64,000 bases of DNA from Rhabdothermincola salaria (lineage in GTDB: Bacteria; Actinomycetota; Acidimicrobiia; Acidimicrobiales; Acidimicrobilacustridaceae). Where the stretch lies: contig NZ_JAJQXW010000002.1 in NCBI RefSeq assembly GCF_021246445.1, positions 496,001-560,000 of the forward strand, given 5' to 3'. Below are positions 46,501 to 54,367 of this stretch, piece by piece. A model generated the notes under the pieces. The model was not told the origin of the DNA. It worked only from the letters and a program-made list of their open reading frames with translations, and searched no databases. Position numbers and translations under genes: made by a program. Every line of letters starts with the position of its first letter. Positions within the stretch are counted from its first letter, which is position 1.

Positions 46501-49500
46501 GGCGGCGAGCCCGGCAGCCTCTCCGGACTGCTCCGTCTCGAGGGCGGCCAGGTCGCCGAAGGAGGCCTCGCCATCTCCGGCGTGCAGGTGGCAGGCCTCG
46601 TGACCATCGACGAGCTCGAGCTCGCCGTGGACATCCGCGACGAACAGCTCGGCTGGACCGGCGCCGCCCAGGTGACGAGCGGGGGCACCACCATCTCGGG
46701 GCAGGTGGCCATGAGCTGGGAGGAGGGCACCCTGGTGGCGGCCGACCTCGGGTTGGGCACGGTCCCGCTCAGCCAGGGACTCGCCCTCGAGAGCTTCCAG
46801 CTGACCTACCCGGCCACGGTCTCGGGCCTCGACGGCTGGGCGGCCGGTGGCTCGGTCCGTCACGAGGGCGGGCTCTCCGCGCTGTCGGGCTCGCTGGCCT
46901 TCGTCGACGGCCGCCCCACCCGCGGGTCGCTCACCGCCGAGGGCGTGCAGTTCGGTCCGTTGGCCCTCGACCAGTTCGCCCTCGCCGTCACCGAGGACGA
47001 GCTCGAATCCTGTGGCGCCACCGTCCCGGCCTCGGCCAGCGGCGCGGTCACCTACGCCCTGTCCGCCACGGTCGGCCACGGCGACGGCACCACCGCGTCG
47101 CTGGGTGGGCACTTCACCATCGACGGCGGCCGCCTCACCGGCGGCTCGGCCTGCGGCAGTGGCATCCGCATCGCCGAGATCGCCGTGCTCGACGACGCCC
47201 ACTTCGCCTACACGGGCCCCTCGCCCGGCGATCCGGTCGAGCGGTGGAGTGGCGGGGCCAGCCTGCGCAACACCGACGGGGCCCTCGCCTCGGCGTCGGT
47301 GGCCTTCGGCCTCGACGAGGGACGCCTGGACTCGTTCGCCCTCGAAGCCGGCGGTCTTCGCCTCGGCGACATCCTCGACCTGCGCGACCTCGAGATCACC
47401 TACGACGGCTCTCGCCAGGCCAGCGAGTGGTTCGTCGCCGCCGACGTGGCCCGCCCGGGCGACGACGGCACCCAGCTGACGGGCGCCCTCATCGTCGACC
47501 GGGGTGTGGCCGTGGCCGGGGGGTTCCAGGTGGCCAACCTCCCGCTGGGCAACCTCACCACCCTCGACGACCTCTCCTTCGAGTACGTGGGACGCCGGGC
47601 GCCCCAGTCCCTCCCGCAGGTGGGTGAGGGCACCGGGTTCGCCCTGACCGGCACGCCCGAGTGCTCCTCCATCCCCAGCAGTGCCATCAACGTCCCCACC
47701 GGACCGCCCACCACGGAGGGCTCCGAGGCCTACTTCGCGGCGTCGGCCAGCGTCACCCACAAGGGCGACACCTACGCCGCTCGCGGCTCGTTGGGTCTCG
47801 ACGACGGCCGCCTCTCGGCGTTCGACCTCACGATCGCCTGCCTGCCCGTCGGCGACATGGTGCGCCTCGAGGACGTCCGCCTCGCCCTCACCCAGGAGGG
47901 ATCCTTCCGACTCGGTGGTCGCCTCGGGCTGGAGGACGAGCTGGTCACCTTCTACGGGTCCATGACCTTCGACGACGGCCGGCTGGTGGGCGGGGGCCTG
48001 AAGCTGGGCGGCGTGCCCTTCGGTCCCGTCACCCTCGAGCTGCTCGAGTTCTCCCTCGGCCAGGACCTCGACGGCACCTCGACCTGGGGTGCGGGCCTGG
48101 CGGTGAGCGGCCCCGACGGCAACACCATCGGGGGCAGCGGATCGGTCACCGTCGACGACGGGCGCATCGTGGCCGGATCGGTGACGGTGTCGCAGCTGCC
48201 CGTGTTCGGGCTGGTCACCATCTCCGATCTCCAACTGGCCTTCGCCGACACCGCCGAGGGGCTCGAGCTCAGCGGCTCGGGCGGGGTCAAGACCATCGGT
48301 GGGCAGACCTCCAGCATGGATGTGGAGCTCGAGTTCGAACGGGGGCGTCTCGTCGGGGGCTCGCTGGCGGCGGACAACCTGCTGTTCTTCGACGCACTGC
48401 CGATCAAGGCCTTCTCGATCGGCTTCAGCCCCGACGGTGGCTGGGAGGGCTCGGTGAGCACCGCCCTCGACGACCTCCCGAGCGGTCCCTCGATCGTGGT
48501 CGCCATCGAGACCGATGGCCAGCGCCTCACCGGCGGGGCCCTCGGCTTCGACGCCGATGGGGACGGCAACCCGGACATGCCCACCGGCAACAACGTCCCG
48601 GCCTCGGGCAACGGCACCCTGGCGGTCTTTCCCCTCAAGGCCTTCTACATCAGCTACTGCCCCGACGGCTCCACCCGGGAGGGCTGCGACGGCTTCGGCG
48701 ACGTCTGGGAGGGCGCCCTCGCCATCGAGCTGCCCACCCCCAACCCCGTCGGCATCGCCGGGTCGGTCACCATCCGCGACAACCGCCTGGTCGGGGCGTC
48801 GCTGTCGGCGACGGGGCTCGGCATCCCGCTCTTCACCGGGGTCACCCTCGACAGCGTGGGGGCCGGGTTCTCCAAGGACCCGAACCTGATCATGACCGGC
48901 TCGATGGGTGCGAGGGTGGGGCCGCCGGCGGTGCCCTTCATGCAGCTCGACGGCTCGCTGCAGTTTTCCGAGCAGCCCGACTGGGACCCGTCGACCCCCT
49001 ACGACGAGTACCAGGCCCAGTGGCTCCGCTTCCTGTTGCGGGCCAACGCCACCTTCTTCGGTCTGCCCGTCACCGCTGGCGGCTACATCGACATCGACAC
49101 CCGGGGCTACGCCGGGTTCGGTGGCCGGGTGAGCGCCAAGCCGATCAAGCAGATCGAGATCCTCGGCATGGTCCGGGCCGCGGTGTTCAACGCCAACAAC
49201 ATGGACCTCACCAACCCGGACACCGGTCAGCCCCTCACCGGGGTCGGCTTCCAGGCCGAGGGCACGGTGGAGGTCACCGCCTTCGGCCTCGGGCCCGCCG
49301 GCGGCACCGTGTTGATCAACAACGTCGGCCTCGGCGCCTGTGCCTACCTCGGCCAGAACCACCGGATCGGCGGCGGCTTCTACTGGGACCGGCCCGTCCG
49401 GTCGTTGCGCTTCCGCTGCGACATGGGTCGCTACGAGATCGTCGGCGTGTTCAACGACGACGTCTTCGATCCCGCAGCCGGGGTGTCGCTCGCGTCCACC

Positions 49501-50931
49501 GCCGACCTGCCGGAGGGACGGTCGGGGGTCGCCTCCGGGCAGGTCACCCACCGCTTCGAGGTCGGGCCCGGTGAACCCCTCATCGGCATCCAGATCTTCA
49601 CCGACGACGGCGTGCCCGACTACGCCGTCATCGCCCCGGACGGCACCCGCTACGAGAACCCGACGACCGGCGACTTCGACCGCGAGGGCCACCTGCTGGT
49701 CCGCGACGACGAAGGTCAGCACGTCCTCATCGAGGACCCCCAGGAAGGCATCTGGCTCCTCGAGCGGCGCGACGGCTCGCCGATGGCCGCCGAGGTGGTG
49801 ACCTCCGCGGTGCTCCCGGACGTCGAGGTCGACACCCAGCTCACCCAGGAGGACGACCGGGTGCGGGTGGGATACAGCGTCGGTCGCATCGACGGCCAAG
49901 AGGTGCTGTTCATCGAGCGCAGCTCCGACCCCGACGACGAGTACCAGGCGGTCGTCGGGGGCATCAAGGCCGAGGGTGGCGCTCTGGGCCCGTCCAGCAC
50001 CCAGCCGGGGGAGCCTCGGGGCATGGGCATCGCCTCGGTGGACGGCTACGAGGAGGGGACCATCGAGTTCACGCCCGGGGGTTCCCCTGCGGCCTCCGAG
50101 CGGGAGCTGGTGGCGGTGGTGATGCAGGACGGCATCCCCCGCGAGACGATCGTGGTGGACACCTTCACCGCCCCCGCCGCCGATCCGGCCTCGGCCCCCA
50201 CCGGCCTCCAGGTGACCGAGGTCGAGGGCGGGGCGCTCGTGCGCTGGTCGCCGCCGGCCGACGACGGCGGTCGCCAGATCGTCGGCTACCGCATCCAGTC
50301 CGACCTGGGCCTCAGCGTGGGCGCCGGCCCCGACGGGACCGAGGTGGTCCTGCCCATCCCGGCCATGGCCCCGGGCAAGGAGGTGCCCGTGGTGGTCCAG
50401 GCCGTCACCGGCGCCGGGCACGGTGCCCCCGTGGTGGGGTCGTTCGTGGCCACCCAGACCACCGACCTCCAGTACATCCCGCTGGGCGCCACCGGAGGTC
50501 CCGGCGACCCGACCGATCCGACCGATCCCACCGATCCGACCGATCCGACCGATCCGACCGATCCGACCGATCCGACCGATCCGACCGATCCGACCGATCC
50601 GACCGATCCGACCGATCCGGGTGGTCCAGCCGACCCGACGGATCCGGGGGGCCCCACGGAGCCGGGCCCGACCGATCCGGGCGACCCGGGCGATCCGGGC
50701 GTCCGGGACGACCCCGGTCCGACCGACCCGGCCCAGCCCGTGGCGCCGGGCCCCGACGTCGGATCGACCGGAGCCCAGGACGACACCGGTGAGGGCCGCG
50801 AACAAGCCGGAACGCTTGCCTACACCGGTTCGTCGGACCCCACGCCGCTCATCCTGGTCGGGGTGCTGCTGTTGTCGCTCGGGGCCGGCGTGGCCATGGT
50901 CGGCCTCCGCCGCGGCCGCACCGAGGAGTGA
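40555..50931 (+). CDS. Giant secreted repeat protein with LAYTG wall-sorting signal (module copy 2)
   Basis: A 3,458-residue paralogue of the giant at 6068, one residue different in length and colinear throughout. Signal/anchor segment (~20-44, after ARARLWW), Fn3-like domain, TIAWTGAAGDAWGDVRNW opening the beta-helix-like region, twelve Gly-Asp/Gly-Pro triplets, the same array of degenerate beta-rich repeats, and the best-conserved core (CPDGSTREGCDGFGDVWEG, then PNPVGIAGS, MGARVGPPAVPFMQLDG, PDWDPSTPYDEYQAQW). Then Fn3, twelve Asp-Pro-Thr repeats, a Pro/Gly-rich stretch, LAYTG (3421-3425), a membrane helix and RRGRTEE. LAxTG is the class E sortase signal of actinobacteria, so covalent wall attachment is likely. 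Cysteine positions match copy 1. Role unknown; adhesin, surface layer or predation/defence fibre are all open. Confidence 0.84.
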   Translation: MEPLDPARDLTARARGARARLWWAFAALAAVGVLSLVAGVAGGSRSTWGEGDVPTVAAIEVGTDGSRAVRVTWPTPSATPETIELVRVVGITTTVVATGPGDVRELVDPSVPEGQQVAYQVRAIMEGQQAGLLRGPVVIVGADAVRCTIAWTGAAGDAWGDVRNWAPVLVDGQGDPTPRLPQASDAACIHARHNLPVTVAGSQPSVGSLDAPAGITEAVLSMASGDLEVLGEFDAQRVHMDGGTLALRSGGRILASAGVNLALQGGTLELGGTLQVSNGNNGEVRLDDGADVAVVGGRLLVDDLRIGPPTAGLPADATLLAAGGHVLEVDDARINGRVDLVVGDGGATLGARDLDVYRNGGDGRVTIGWSVAGRGTSATPATIRVRDTSELNLTDMAALGGGDDHLEDVALEVEGPLRFDEPVGSIDRLTLTGAAAQVSSGGAPTPYAGLAEVGHLTAFSATAAWPGDLAVDRLEVYGSELLVAGTLGDRPGGGFALTTFESVLGSSTPLVLPVDAALDMGFGESVFEGDLVVEGVLPLDRLVDFTQPPFLRVRGDVTVRPGGEVAIVEGKGGLEVLGDLSLDDGSTLRATLETALAADEERRLVAAGSVEGDVRSVVLQGPGADVADAELRGDGIWVVGSTGDPGGPGGPGGPGDPGDPGDPGGPGDPGDPGDPGDPECTRDLPSVVGLGLQGCWADRGDGTYVAGIVAAPDGALPGIGGIVIEPSASAALLLDLRDPAAPTLRSVLRADEAQLGEASVTVPILGAGNDGAAVEGTSGPASGPASIDLGTFGIDWDLAEIIDLDAVGALLGVPVPDGVKLWVEQGAWRLAASLGLPDVLGGGRADLVAPIAPDGLDPADLGVEGIAEAVLAELGGLRDLALTWVGDTTWAIVSAVGDPFAIDGQVTYDGGLSAGTLVVSGLTVAGMGDPDAEVTLTFDRTEGTWSGLYVVPSGERLSVELTTDGTSLVAGSVELAGLELGVATVEDLMLSWAGSSWAVSGSVTTLDGGGTLSGTLDVDDGEVRTVELTLVASLGPLGRVEPFAFSYVADAEVLPDGTELAEGSDLYLLDGTVHSGGETSTLTGYLVMQGGQTARAELDADLALGELAGLDGLLSFDPAESPDWLLTGRDGARSATLTCGGGQSEIFGSLRLSAGGPTAGRLEADGLCFGFAQLTSVVLDIAPEEDGTAFDLTARLAQQSDDDAEVTGRLHLVEGRIEEAVLVTPEATLEGLVTVPAAQLTLTREGDVERWEARIDAGSGALRHLELAWRDGSLVGAEVHLGPDGEDGSPVASWGWLSVAELHLVYDGVAEEWLVDGRLATPDVAVTGELDLLDGRLVSGELHVDGAQLGPIATMDLTMTVDATIDRRLALSGSLVGPAFDGARALDGELVFTPTGALDSGRLGIPLLPVGELATITDLEMAFEVGGLWSLAGSIVGGDGRPLNTVAGSLEVDDGEVVAAHLALGRLSLGPASIEDLELSLLRRTGDDNRTGQWAVSGVVDAPVTIEPDRDPTADPEPVAGRLTLRDGRVTGFEMQVPFLEIGGLAYLRDLELGYSYDADDDLATVSGGAELATADDLGPVDASFSVSLRDGRIVDASVAADGLPLGGLFTLTDLLLTTDAVDPLTTCPGLEGPVPDPDRPDLRIWALSATVGQDQVPVSGCVGIDDGVLVAADIQLGSVQLTDLFRFEDVGLTYDSLEQVPLEGTDRVLTRTTLDVSATVIAGTNDPLVVGGQATVMDGGLESFGVGIGTLPLVGGVELRQLRVDYAQPGRWDGESDTTFALSGAALHEGGTTAVEGSFRLAAAGLGGRVLEASVEILDLPVGPMTLDRFAVEYLDDDGATSWGIGGEVTVADGETYGIDGAAAVADGRLQSASLTIPRLPIYDQLLLQDLSFAYDLDPDSGSAQWSGTGSVAGTRGGGGGAPTASVDLLIDDQGRLVDGEITAGNVAWGGLFALEDFTLTTTAGPPGDRFWTAAASVSVSGGEPGSLSGLLRLEGGQVAEGGLAISGVQVAGLVTIDELELAVDIRDEQLGWTGAAQVTSGGTTISGQVAMSWEEGTLVAADLGLGTVPLSQGLALESFQLTYPATVSGLDGWAAGGSVRHEGGLSALSGSLAFVDGRPTRGSLTAEGVQFGPLALDQFALAVTEDELESCGATVPASASGAVTYALSATVGHGDGTTASLGGHFTIDGGRLTGGSACGSGIRIAEIAVLDDAHFAYTGPSPGDPVERWSGGASLRNTDGALASASVAFGLDEGRLDSFALEAGGLRLGDILDLRDLEITYDGSRQASEWFVAADVARPGDDGTQLTGALIVDRGVAVAGGFQVANLPLGNLTTLDDLSFEYVGRRAPQSLPQVGEGTGFALTGTPECSSIPSSAINVPTGPPTTEGSEAYFAASASVTHKGDTYAARGSLGLDDGRLSAFDLTIACLPVGDMVRLEDVRLALTQEGSFRLGGRLGLEDELVTFYGSMTFDDGRLVGGGLKLGGVPFGPVTLELLEFSLGQDLDGTSTWGAGLAVSGPDGNTIGGSGSVTVDDGRIVAGSVTVSQLPVFGLVTISDLQLAFADTAEGLELSGSGGVKTIGGQTSSMDVELEFERGRLVGGSLAADNLLFFDALPIKAFSIGFSPDGGWEGSVSTALDDLPSGPSIVVAIETDGQRLTGGALGFDADGDGNPDMPTGNNVPASGNGTLAVFPLKAFYISYCPDGSTREGCDGFGDVWEGALAIELPTPNPVGIAGSVTIRDNRLVGASLSATGLGIPLFTGVTLDSVGAGFSKDPNLIMTGSMGARVGPPAVPFMQLDGSLQFSEQPDWDPSTPYDEYQAQWLRFLLRANATFFGLPVTAGGYIDIDTRGYAGFGGRVSAKPIKQIEILGMVRAAVFNANNMDLTNPDTGQPLTGVGFQAEGTVEVTAFGLGPAGGTVLINNVGLGACAYLGQNHRIGGGFYWDRPVRSLRFRCDMGRYEIVGVFNDDVFDPAAGVSLASTADLPEGRSGVASGQVTHRFEVGPGEPLIGIQIFTDDGVPDYAVIAPDGTRYENPTTGDFDREGHLLVRDDEGQHVLIEDPQEGIWLLERRDGSPMAAEVVTSAVLPDVEVDTQLTQEDDRVRVGYSVGRIDGQEVLFIERSSDPDDEYQAVVGGIKAEGGALGPSSTQPGEPRGMGIASVDGYEEGTIEFTPGGSPAASERELVAVVMQDGIPRETIVVDTFTAPAADPASAPTGLQVTEVEGGALVRWSPPADDGGRQIVGYRIQSDLGLSVGAGPDGTEVVLPIPAMAPGKEVPVVVQAVTGAGHGAPVVGSFVATQTTDLQYIPLGATGGPGDPTDPTDPTDPTDPTDPTDPTDPTDPTDPTDPTDPTDPGGPADPTDPGGPTEPGPTDPGDPGDPGVRDDPGPTDPAQPVAPGPDVGSTGAQDDTGEGREQAGTLAYTGSSDPTPLILVGVLLLSLGAGVAMVGLRRGRTEE
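42481..42588 (+). repeat. 9-bp tandem repeat encoding 12 Gly-(Asp/Gly)-Pro triplets
   Basis: Twelve 9-bp units: eight GGTGATCCG-type (Gly-Asp-Pro) and four GGCGGTCCG-type (Gly-Gly-Pro), interspersed. Same place and same number of triplets as in giant gene 1, but a different internal order. Confidence 0.85.
50506..50613 (+). repeat. 9-bp tandem repeat encoding 12 Asp-Pro-Thr triplets (stalk)
   Basis: Twelve nearly uniform GATCCGACC units before the LAYTG signal; giant gene 1 has sixteen. Followed by a looser Asp-Pro-Gly/Thr segment to about 50700. Confidence 0.85.
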
Positions 50932-51017
50932 TGGTCGGCGGCCACGTCTCGTCGACAGGCCGAGCGCCTCCTCCTCGGGCAGGCGGGACGCGACGCTGAC
51001 CGGCGACGATGATCCTG

Positions 51018-52115
51018 TCAGCCGAGCTCGGCGAAGAACGCCCTCACGTCGTCCACGAAGACCGCCGGTGCCTCCATGGCCGCGAAGTGGCCACCGCGTG
51101 CCGGGTGGGACCAGCGCACCACCTCGTAGGCGGCGTCCACCCAGGCGCGGGGTGGGTAGCTGATCTCCCCGGGGAACTGGGCCACCGCCGTGGGTACCTC
51201 GATCCGTCGTTGCGGCGAGGCCCCGGGGCCGGCCTGGCGGGCCTCCCAGTAGATCCGCAGCGACGAGGTGGCGGTGGCCGTCACCCAATAGGCGGTGATG
51301 TTGTCGAGGAGGCGGTCCATGGTGAAGGCCCCCTCCAGGTCGGCGTCGCTCCACTCGCGAAACTTCTCGACGATCCACGCCGCCAGCGCGGCAGGTGAGT
51401 CCTCGAGGCCGTAGCCCAGCGACTGCGGCCGCGTGCCCTGGATCTCCTGGTAGCCCTGCCCGGTGCGACGCCACTCGCGTACCCGCTGCTTCATGGCCTG
51501 CTCTTCGGCCGTGAGCTCGACGTCGCGCAGCACCGGAACCCCCGCCACCATGGTCAGGTGCAGGCCCACCACCCGTTCGGGGTGCAGGTCGGCGAGGTTG
51601 GCCGACACCATCGAGCCCCAGTCGCCGCCCTGCAGCCCGTAGCGGGGGTAGCCGAGGCGCTCCATGATCTGGGCGAAGGCGGCCGCGATGCGGCGCGGAT
51701 GCCAGCCTCGCCGCGTGGTCGGGCCCGAGAACGTGAACCCGGGCAGCGACGGCGCCACCACGTGGAAGTCCTCGGTGAGGGGGTCGAGCACGTCGAGGAA
51801 CTCCATCACCGAGCCCGGCCACCCGTGCGTGAGCAGGAGCGGCACGGCCTCCGGGTTGGAGGACCGGGTGTGGACCAGGTGGACGCGCTGGCCCTCCACC
51901 TCGGTGACGAGCTGGGGGAAGGCGTTGAGCCGGGCTTCCGTGGCCCGCCAGTCGTAGCGGCTCTGCCAGTGCTCGAGCAGCGACCCCAGGTACTCGCGTT
52001 CGGTGCCCTGCTCCCAGCCGACGCCCTCCACCTGGTTCGGCAGCCGGGTCCGGGCGAGGCGGGCCCGGAGATCGTCGAGGACCGGGTCGGGTACCGCCAC
52101 CGTGAAGGCCTGCAT
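51018..52115 (-). CDS. Epoxide hydrolase, alpha/beta-hydrolase fold (EHN family)
   Basis: A 365-residue protein with the epoxide hydrolase N-terminal lid region (DDLRARLARTRLPN...) followed by an alpha/beta-hydrolase core: oxyanion motif HGWPGS (97-102), nucleophile Asp165 in GGDWGS, and the catalytic-type His near residue 350 in SHPARGGHFAAME. The nucleophile context and N-terminus are those of microsomal-like bacterial epoxide hydrolases, which open epoxides to diols. ATG 52115 has no ribosome site but is preceded at 8 nt by a TAGCGT -10-like box, so leaderless translation is likely. Divergent from the thioesterase gene. Substrate unknown, perhaps a fatty-acid or terpenoid epoxide. Confidence 0.9.
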   Translation of the reverse strand: MQAFTVAVPDPVLDDLRARLARTRLPNQVEGVGWEQGTEREYLGSLLEHWQSRYDWRATEARLNAFPQLVTEVEGQRVHLVHTRSSNPEAVPLLLTHGWPGSVMEFLDVLDPLTEDFHVVAPSLPGFTFSGPTTRRGWHPRRIAAAFAQIMERLGYPRYGLQGGDWGSMVSANLADLHPERVVGLHLTMVAGVPVLRDVELTAEEQAMKQRVREWRRTGQGYQEIQGTRPQSLGYGLEDSPAALAAWIVEKFREWSDADLEGAFTMDRLLDNITAYWVTATATSSLRIYWEARQAGPGASPQRRIEVPTAVAQFPGEISYPPRAWVDAAYEVVRWSHPARGGHFAAMEAPAVFVDDVRAFFAELG

Positions 52116-52123
52116 GACCCGGG

Positions 52124-52129
52124 ACGCTA
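52124..52129 (-). promoter_or_regulatory. -10 box TAGCGT, leaderless promoter of the epoxide hydrolase gene
   Basis: On the minus strand TAGCGT ends exactly 8 nt before ATG 52115; no Shine-Dalgarno sequence is present. Confidence 0.48.
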
Positions 52130-52227
52130 CCGATCAGCCACGGTGGGTGGGGTTCCGCGGGGTGGGAGGGGTGGGACCCGACGCCTGCCTTTTGTGGGGG
52201 TCTCGTGGTCGCGGCCAAGGTGACCGG

Positions 52228-53037
52228 GTGGAAGAGCCTGCTCTGTACCTGCCCGACGGCGACGCCTTCGTGGGCACCAACCTCATCCAAGGCGGGTGGA
52301 ACCCCGACGAAGCCAACGGGGCCGCCGTGCTGGCCCTGCTCGGGCACTGCCTCGAGGACGTCCCCACTCTGGTGCCGATGACCGTGAGTCGTTTCACCGC
52401 CGATCTCGTTCGTCCGGTGCCGCTGGGCCGTCCGTTGCGGGTCACGACATCGATCCGGCGGGAGGGCAAGAAGATCCAGGTGGTGGAGCTGCAGCTGCTC
52501 GTCGGAGAGGTGGAGCACGTCCGGGCCACGGTCCTGCGCCTGCGCGACGCCGACCTGACCGGCGGTCGTCTCCCGGCCAGCACCACCGATGCCCGCCCGG
52601 CTGACGCGCTCGTGCCGGTGGAAGCGGTGTCGGGCCCTCGAGAGGCCCACCCCGACGGTCCGGGCTACCTGCCGGGGTTCCTCCAGGGCATCGACCTGCG
52701 TCGGGCGCCCACGGTCGACGGCACGTCGTTCGGGAGTTGGGTGCGCCTCGAGGCGAGCGTCGTGGCCGGTGAGCCGATCCGGTCGACGTCACGGCTCACC
52801 GTGGGGTTCGACTTCGCCAACCTCATCGGGGTGAACGACCACGTCCCGACGGTGACGATGATCAACCCCGACGTGACCGCGCACGTGCTGCGGGCCCCCG
52901 TCGACGACTGGATCGCCGTCACCGGCGACACCCGGTTCAACCCGGCGATGGGCCGGGGTGTGTCGTCGGCTGCGCTGAGCGACAGCCAGGGCGTGTTCGC
53001 CACGGCCTCGGTGTCCCAGCTGCTCCAGTACCGCTGA
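52228..53037 (+). CDS. Acyl-CoA thioesterase-like protein (double hotdog)
   Basis: A 269-residue protein with two hotdog-like halves, as in TesB-type thioesterases. Half 1 contains NLIQGGWNPDEANGAAVLAL and TADLVRPVPLGRPLRV; half 2 contains SFGSWVRLEASV, GFDFANLIGVNDHVPTVTMIN and a closing SQGVFATASVSQLLQYR. The Asn-His-Asp-type sites are compatible with CoA-thioester hydrolysis, but I cannot fix all catalytic residues. GTG 52228 follows CCAAGGTGACC, a moderate ribosome site. Its stop is 13 bp from the stop of the oppositely oriented transporter. A role in acyl-CoA turnover fits the other lipid genes nearby. Confidence 0.75.
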   Translation: MEEPALYLPDGDAFVGTNLIQGGWNPDEANGAAVLALLGHCLEDVPTLVPMTVSRFTADLVRPVPLGRPLRVTTSIRREGKKIQVVELQLLVGEVEHVRATVLRLRDADLTGGRLPASTTDARPADALVPVEAVSGPREAHPDGPGYLPGFLQGIDLRRAPTVDGTSFGSWVRLEASVVAGEPIRSTSRLTVGFDFANLIGVNDHVPTVTMINPDVTAHVLRAPVDDWIAVTGDTRFNPAMGRGVSSAALSDSQGVFATASVSQLLQYR

Positions 53038-53050
53038 GCGGGCGCGGGTC

Positions 53051-54367
53051 TCAGCTCTCGAGGTCGACGTCGGTGGGCAGCGGCACCCGCTCGTGGCGAG
53101 GGTGGGTCTCGTACATGCGGACCAGGACCACCGCACCCGAGGCGGCGGTGAGGGCGGCGACGGCCCAGATGGCGATCCGCACGTTGAACACGTCGGCGAG
53201 GATGCCGGCCATCAGGGCACCGACGGCGTAGCCCATGTCGCGCCAGAGCCGGTAGATGCCCACGGCGCGGGCCCGCCAGGTGGGGTGGGCCACGTCACCG
53301 ATGGCGGCCAGCAGCGTCGGGTACACCATGGCGGTGCCGGCGCCGAGCAGTATGGCTCCGGCGGCCCAGGGCCCGAAGCCCTCGGTGGCGGCGATCCACC
53401 CGATGGCCACGGCCTGGGTGAGCATGCCGCCGACGATGAGCGGCTTGCGGCCGATGCGGTCCGACAACCCGCCGGTGATCAGCTGCCCGAGGCCCCACAC
53501 CGCGGGGTAGAGGGCGGCGAGCACGCCGATGCGACCCACCGAGAGCCCGGCCGCGGCGAAGTAGAGGGGGAACAGCCCCCAGGCGAGGCCGTCGTTGAGG
53601 TTGTTGACCAACCCGGCCTGCGAGCAGGACGACAGCGCCTTCTCGCGGAACGAGGTGAGCACGAAGATGCGCCGGGTGGTGAGCGCATCGTGGAGCTCGC
53701 TGTTCGTGGTGGTGTGGTTGGCGGCCTCGTGGCGGGCATGGCCGTGGGTCTCGCGCACGAACGCCACGGACAGCCCGAGGCCGAGCGCGGCGAAGGCGAT
53801 GCCCAGGTAGAAGGGCTCCGGGCGAAGCCCGTACTCGGCGGCGATGAACCCGGTGGCCAGGGCCGCCAAGGCCACTGCGCCGTAGCCGGCGGCCTCGTTG
53901 AAGCCCATGGCCAGACCTCGTCGGGCGGGGCCGACGAGGTCGATCTTCATGATGACGGTGGTCGACCAGGTCAGCCCCTGGTTGATGCCGAGCAGGACGT
54001 TGGCGAACACCACCCAGCCCCACGACGGTGCCCAGATGATCATCAACGGCACGGGGATGGCGATGATCCAGCCGACGACGAGGACCGGCTTGCGGCCGAA
54101 GCGGTCCGAGAGGGTGCCGGCGAAGAAGTTGGTGATGGCCTTCACCAGGCCGAAGGCCATGATGAACGTGAGGGTCGTGGAGAAGGCGGTGAGGCCGAAG
54201 GCCTCCTCGGCCAACAGGGGCAGGACGGTGCGCTCCTGGCCGATCATGCCGCCCACGAGGGCGTTCACCGCGACGAGGAGGAGGAACTGGCCCAGGTTCT
54301 CCCGGAGGCCGAGGCGGATGCCGGGCCGCGGGCCCGTGCCCGGCGCCGGGGTGGCGGGAATCGTCAT
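53051..54367 (-). CDS. Major facilitator superfamily transporter
   Basis: A 438-residue MFS protein with about twelve hydrophobic helices. The loop 2-3 motif is TLSDRFGRKPVL, and the same motif recurs in the second half (GLSDRIGRKPLI), the classical internal repeat. A hydrophilic central loop (HGHARHEAANHTTTNSE) lies between the halves and is His-rich. ATG 54367 overlaps by ATGA the stop of a 14-codon leader reading frame; an in-frame ATG at 54400 is an alternative. Divergent from an ArsR-rhodanese regulator with two matching operators between, so expression should respond to the ligand or thiol state sensed by that regulator. Substrate unknown; a metal, metalloid or sulphur compound would fit the regulator type. 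Confidence 0.88.
   Translation of the reverse strand: MTIPATPAPGTGPRPGIRLGLRENLGQFLLLVAVNALVGGMIGQERTVLPLLAEEAFGLTAFSTTLTFIMAFGLVKAITNFFAGTLSDRFGRKPVLVVGWIIAIPVPLMIIWAPSWGWVVFANVLLGINQGLTWSTTVIMKIDLVGPARRGLAMGFNEAAGYGAVALAALATGFIAAEYGLRPEPFYLGIAFAALGLGLSVAFVRETHGHARHEAANHTTTNSELHDALTTRRIFVLTSFREKALSSCSQAGLVNNLNDGLAWGLFPLYFAAAGLSVGRIGVLAALYPAVWGLGQLITGGLSDRIGRKPLIVGGMLTQAVAIGWIAATEGFGPWAAGAILLGAGTAMVYPTLLAAIGDVAHPTWRARAVGIYRLWRDMGYAVGALMAGILADVFNVRIAIWAVAALTAASGAVVLVRMYETHPRHERVPLPTDVDLES

Noticed and set aside
44956-52650. A 7.7-kb minus-strand frame across giant gene 2, running into the epoxide hydrolase and thioesterase region
   Set aside because: Mostly antisense to a domain-rich plus-strand gene, and it crosses the epoxide hydrolase gene in a different frame. 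It is an effect of the absence of stop-complement codons.
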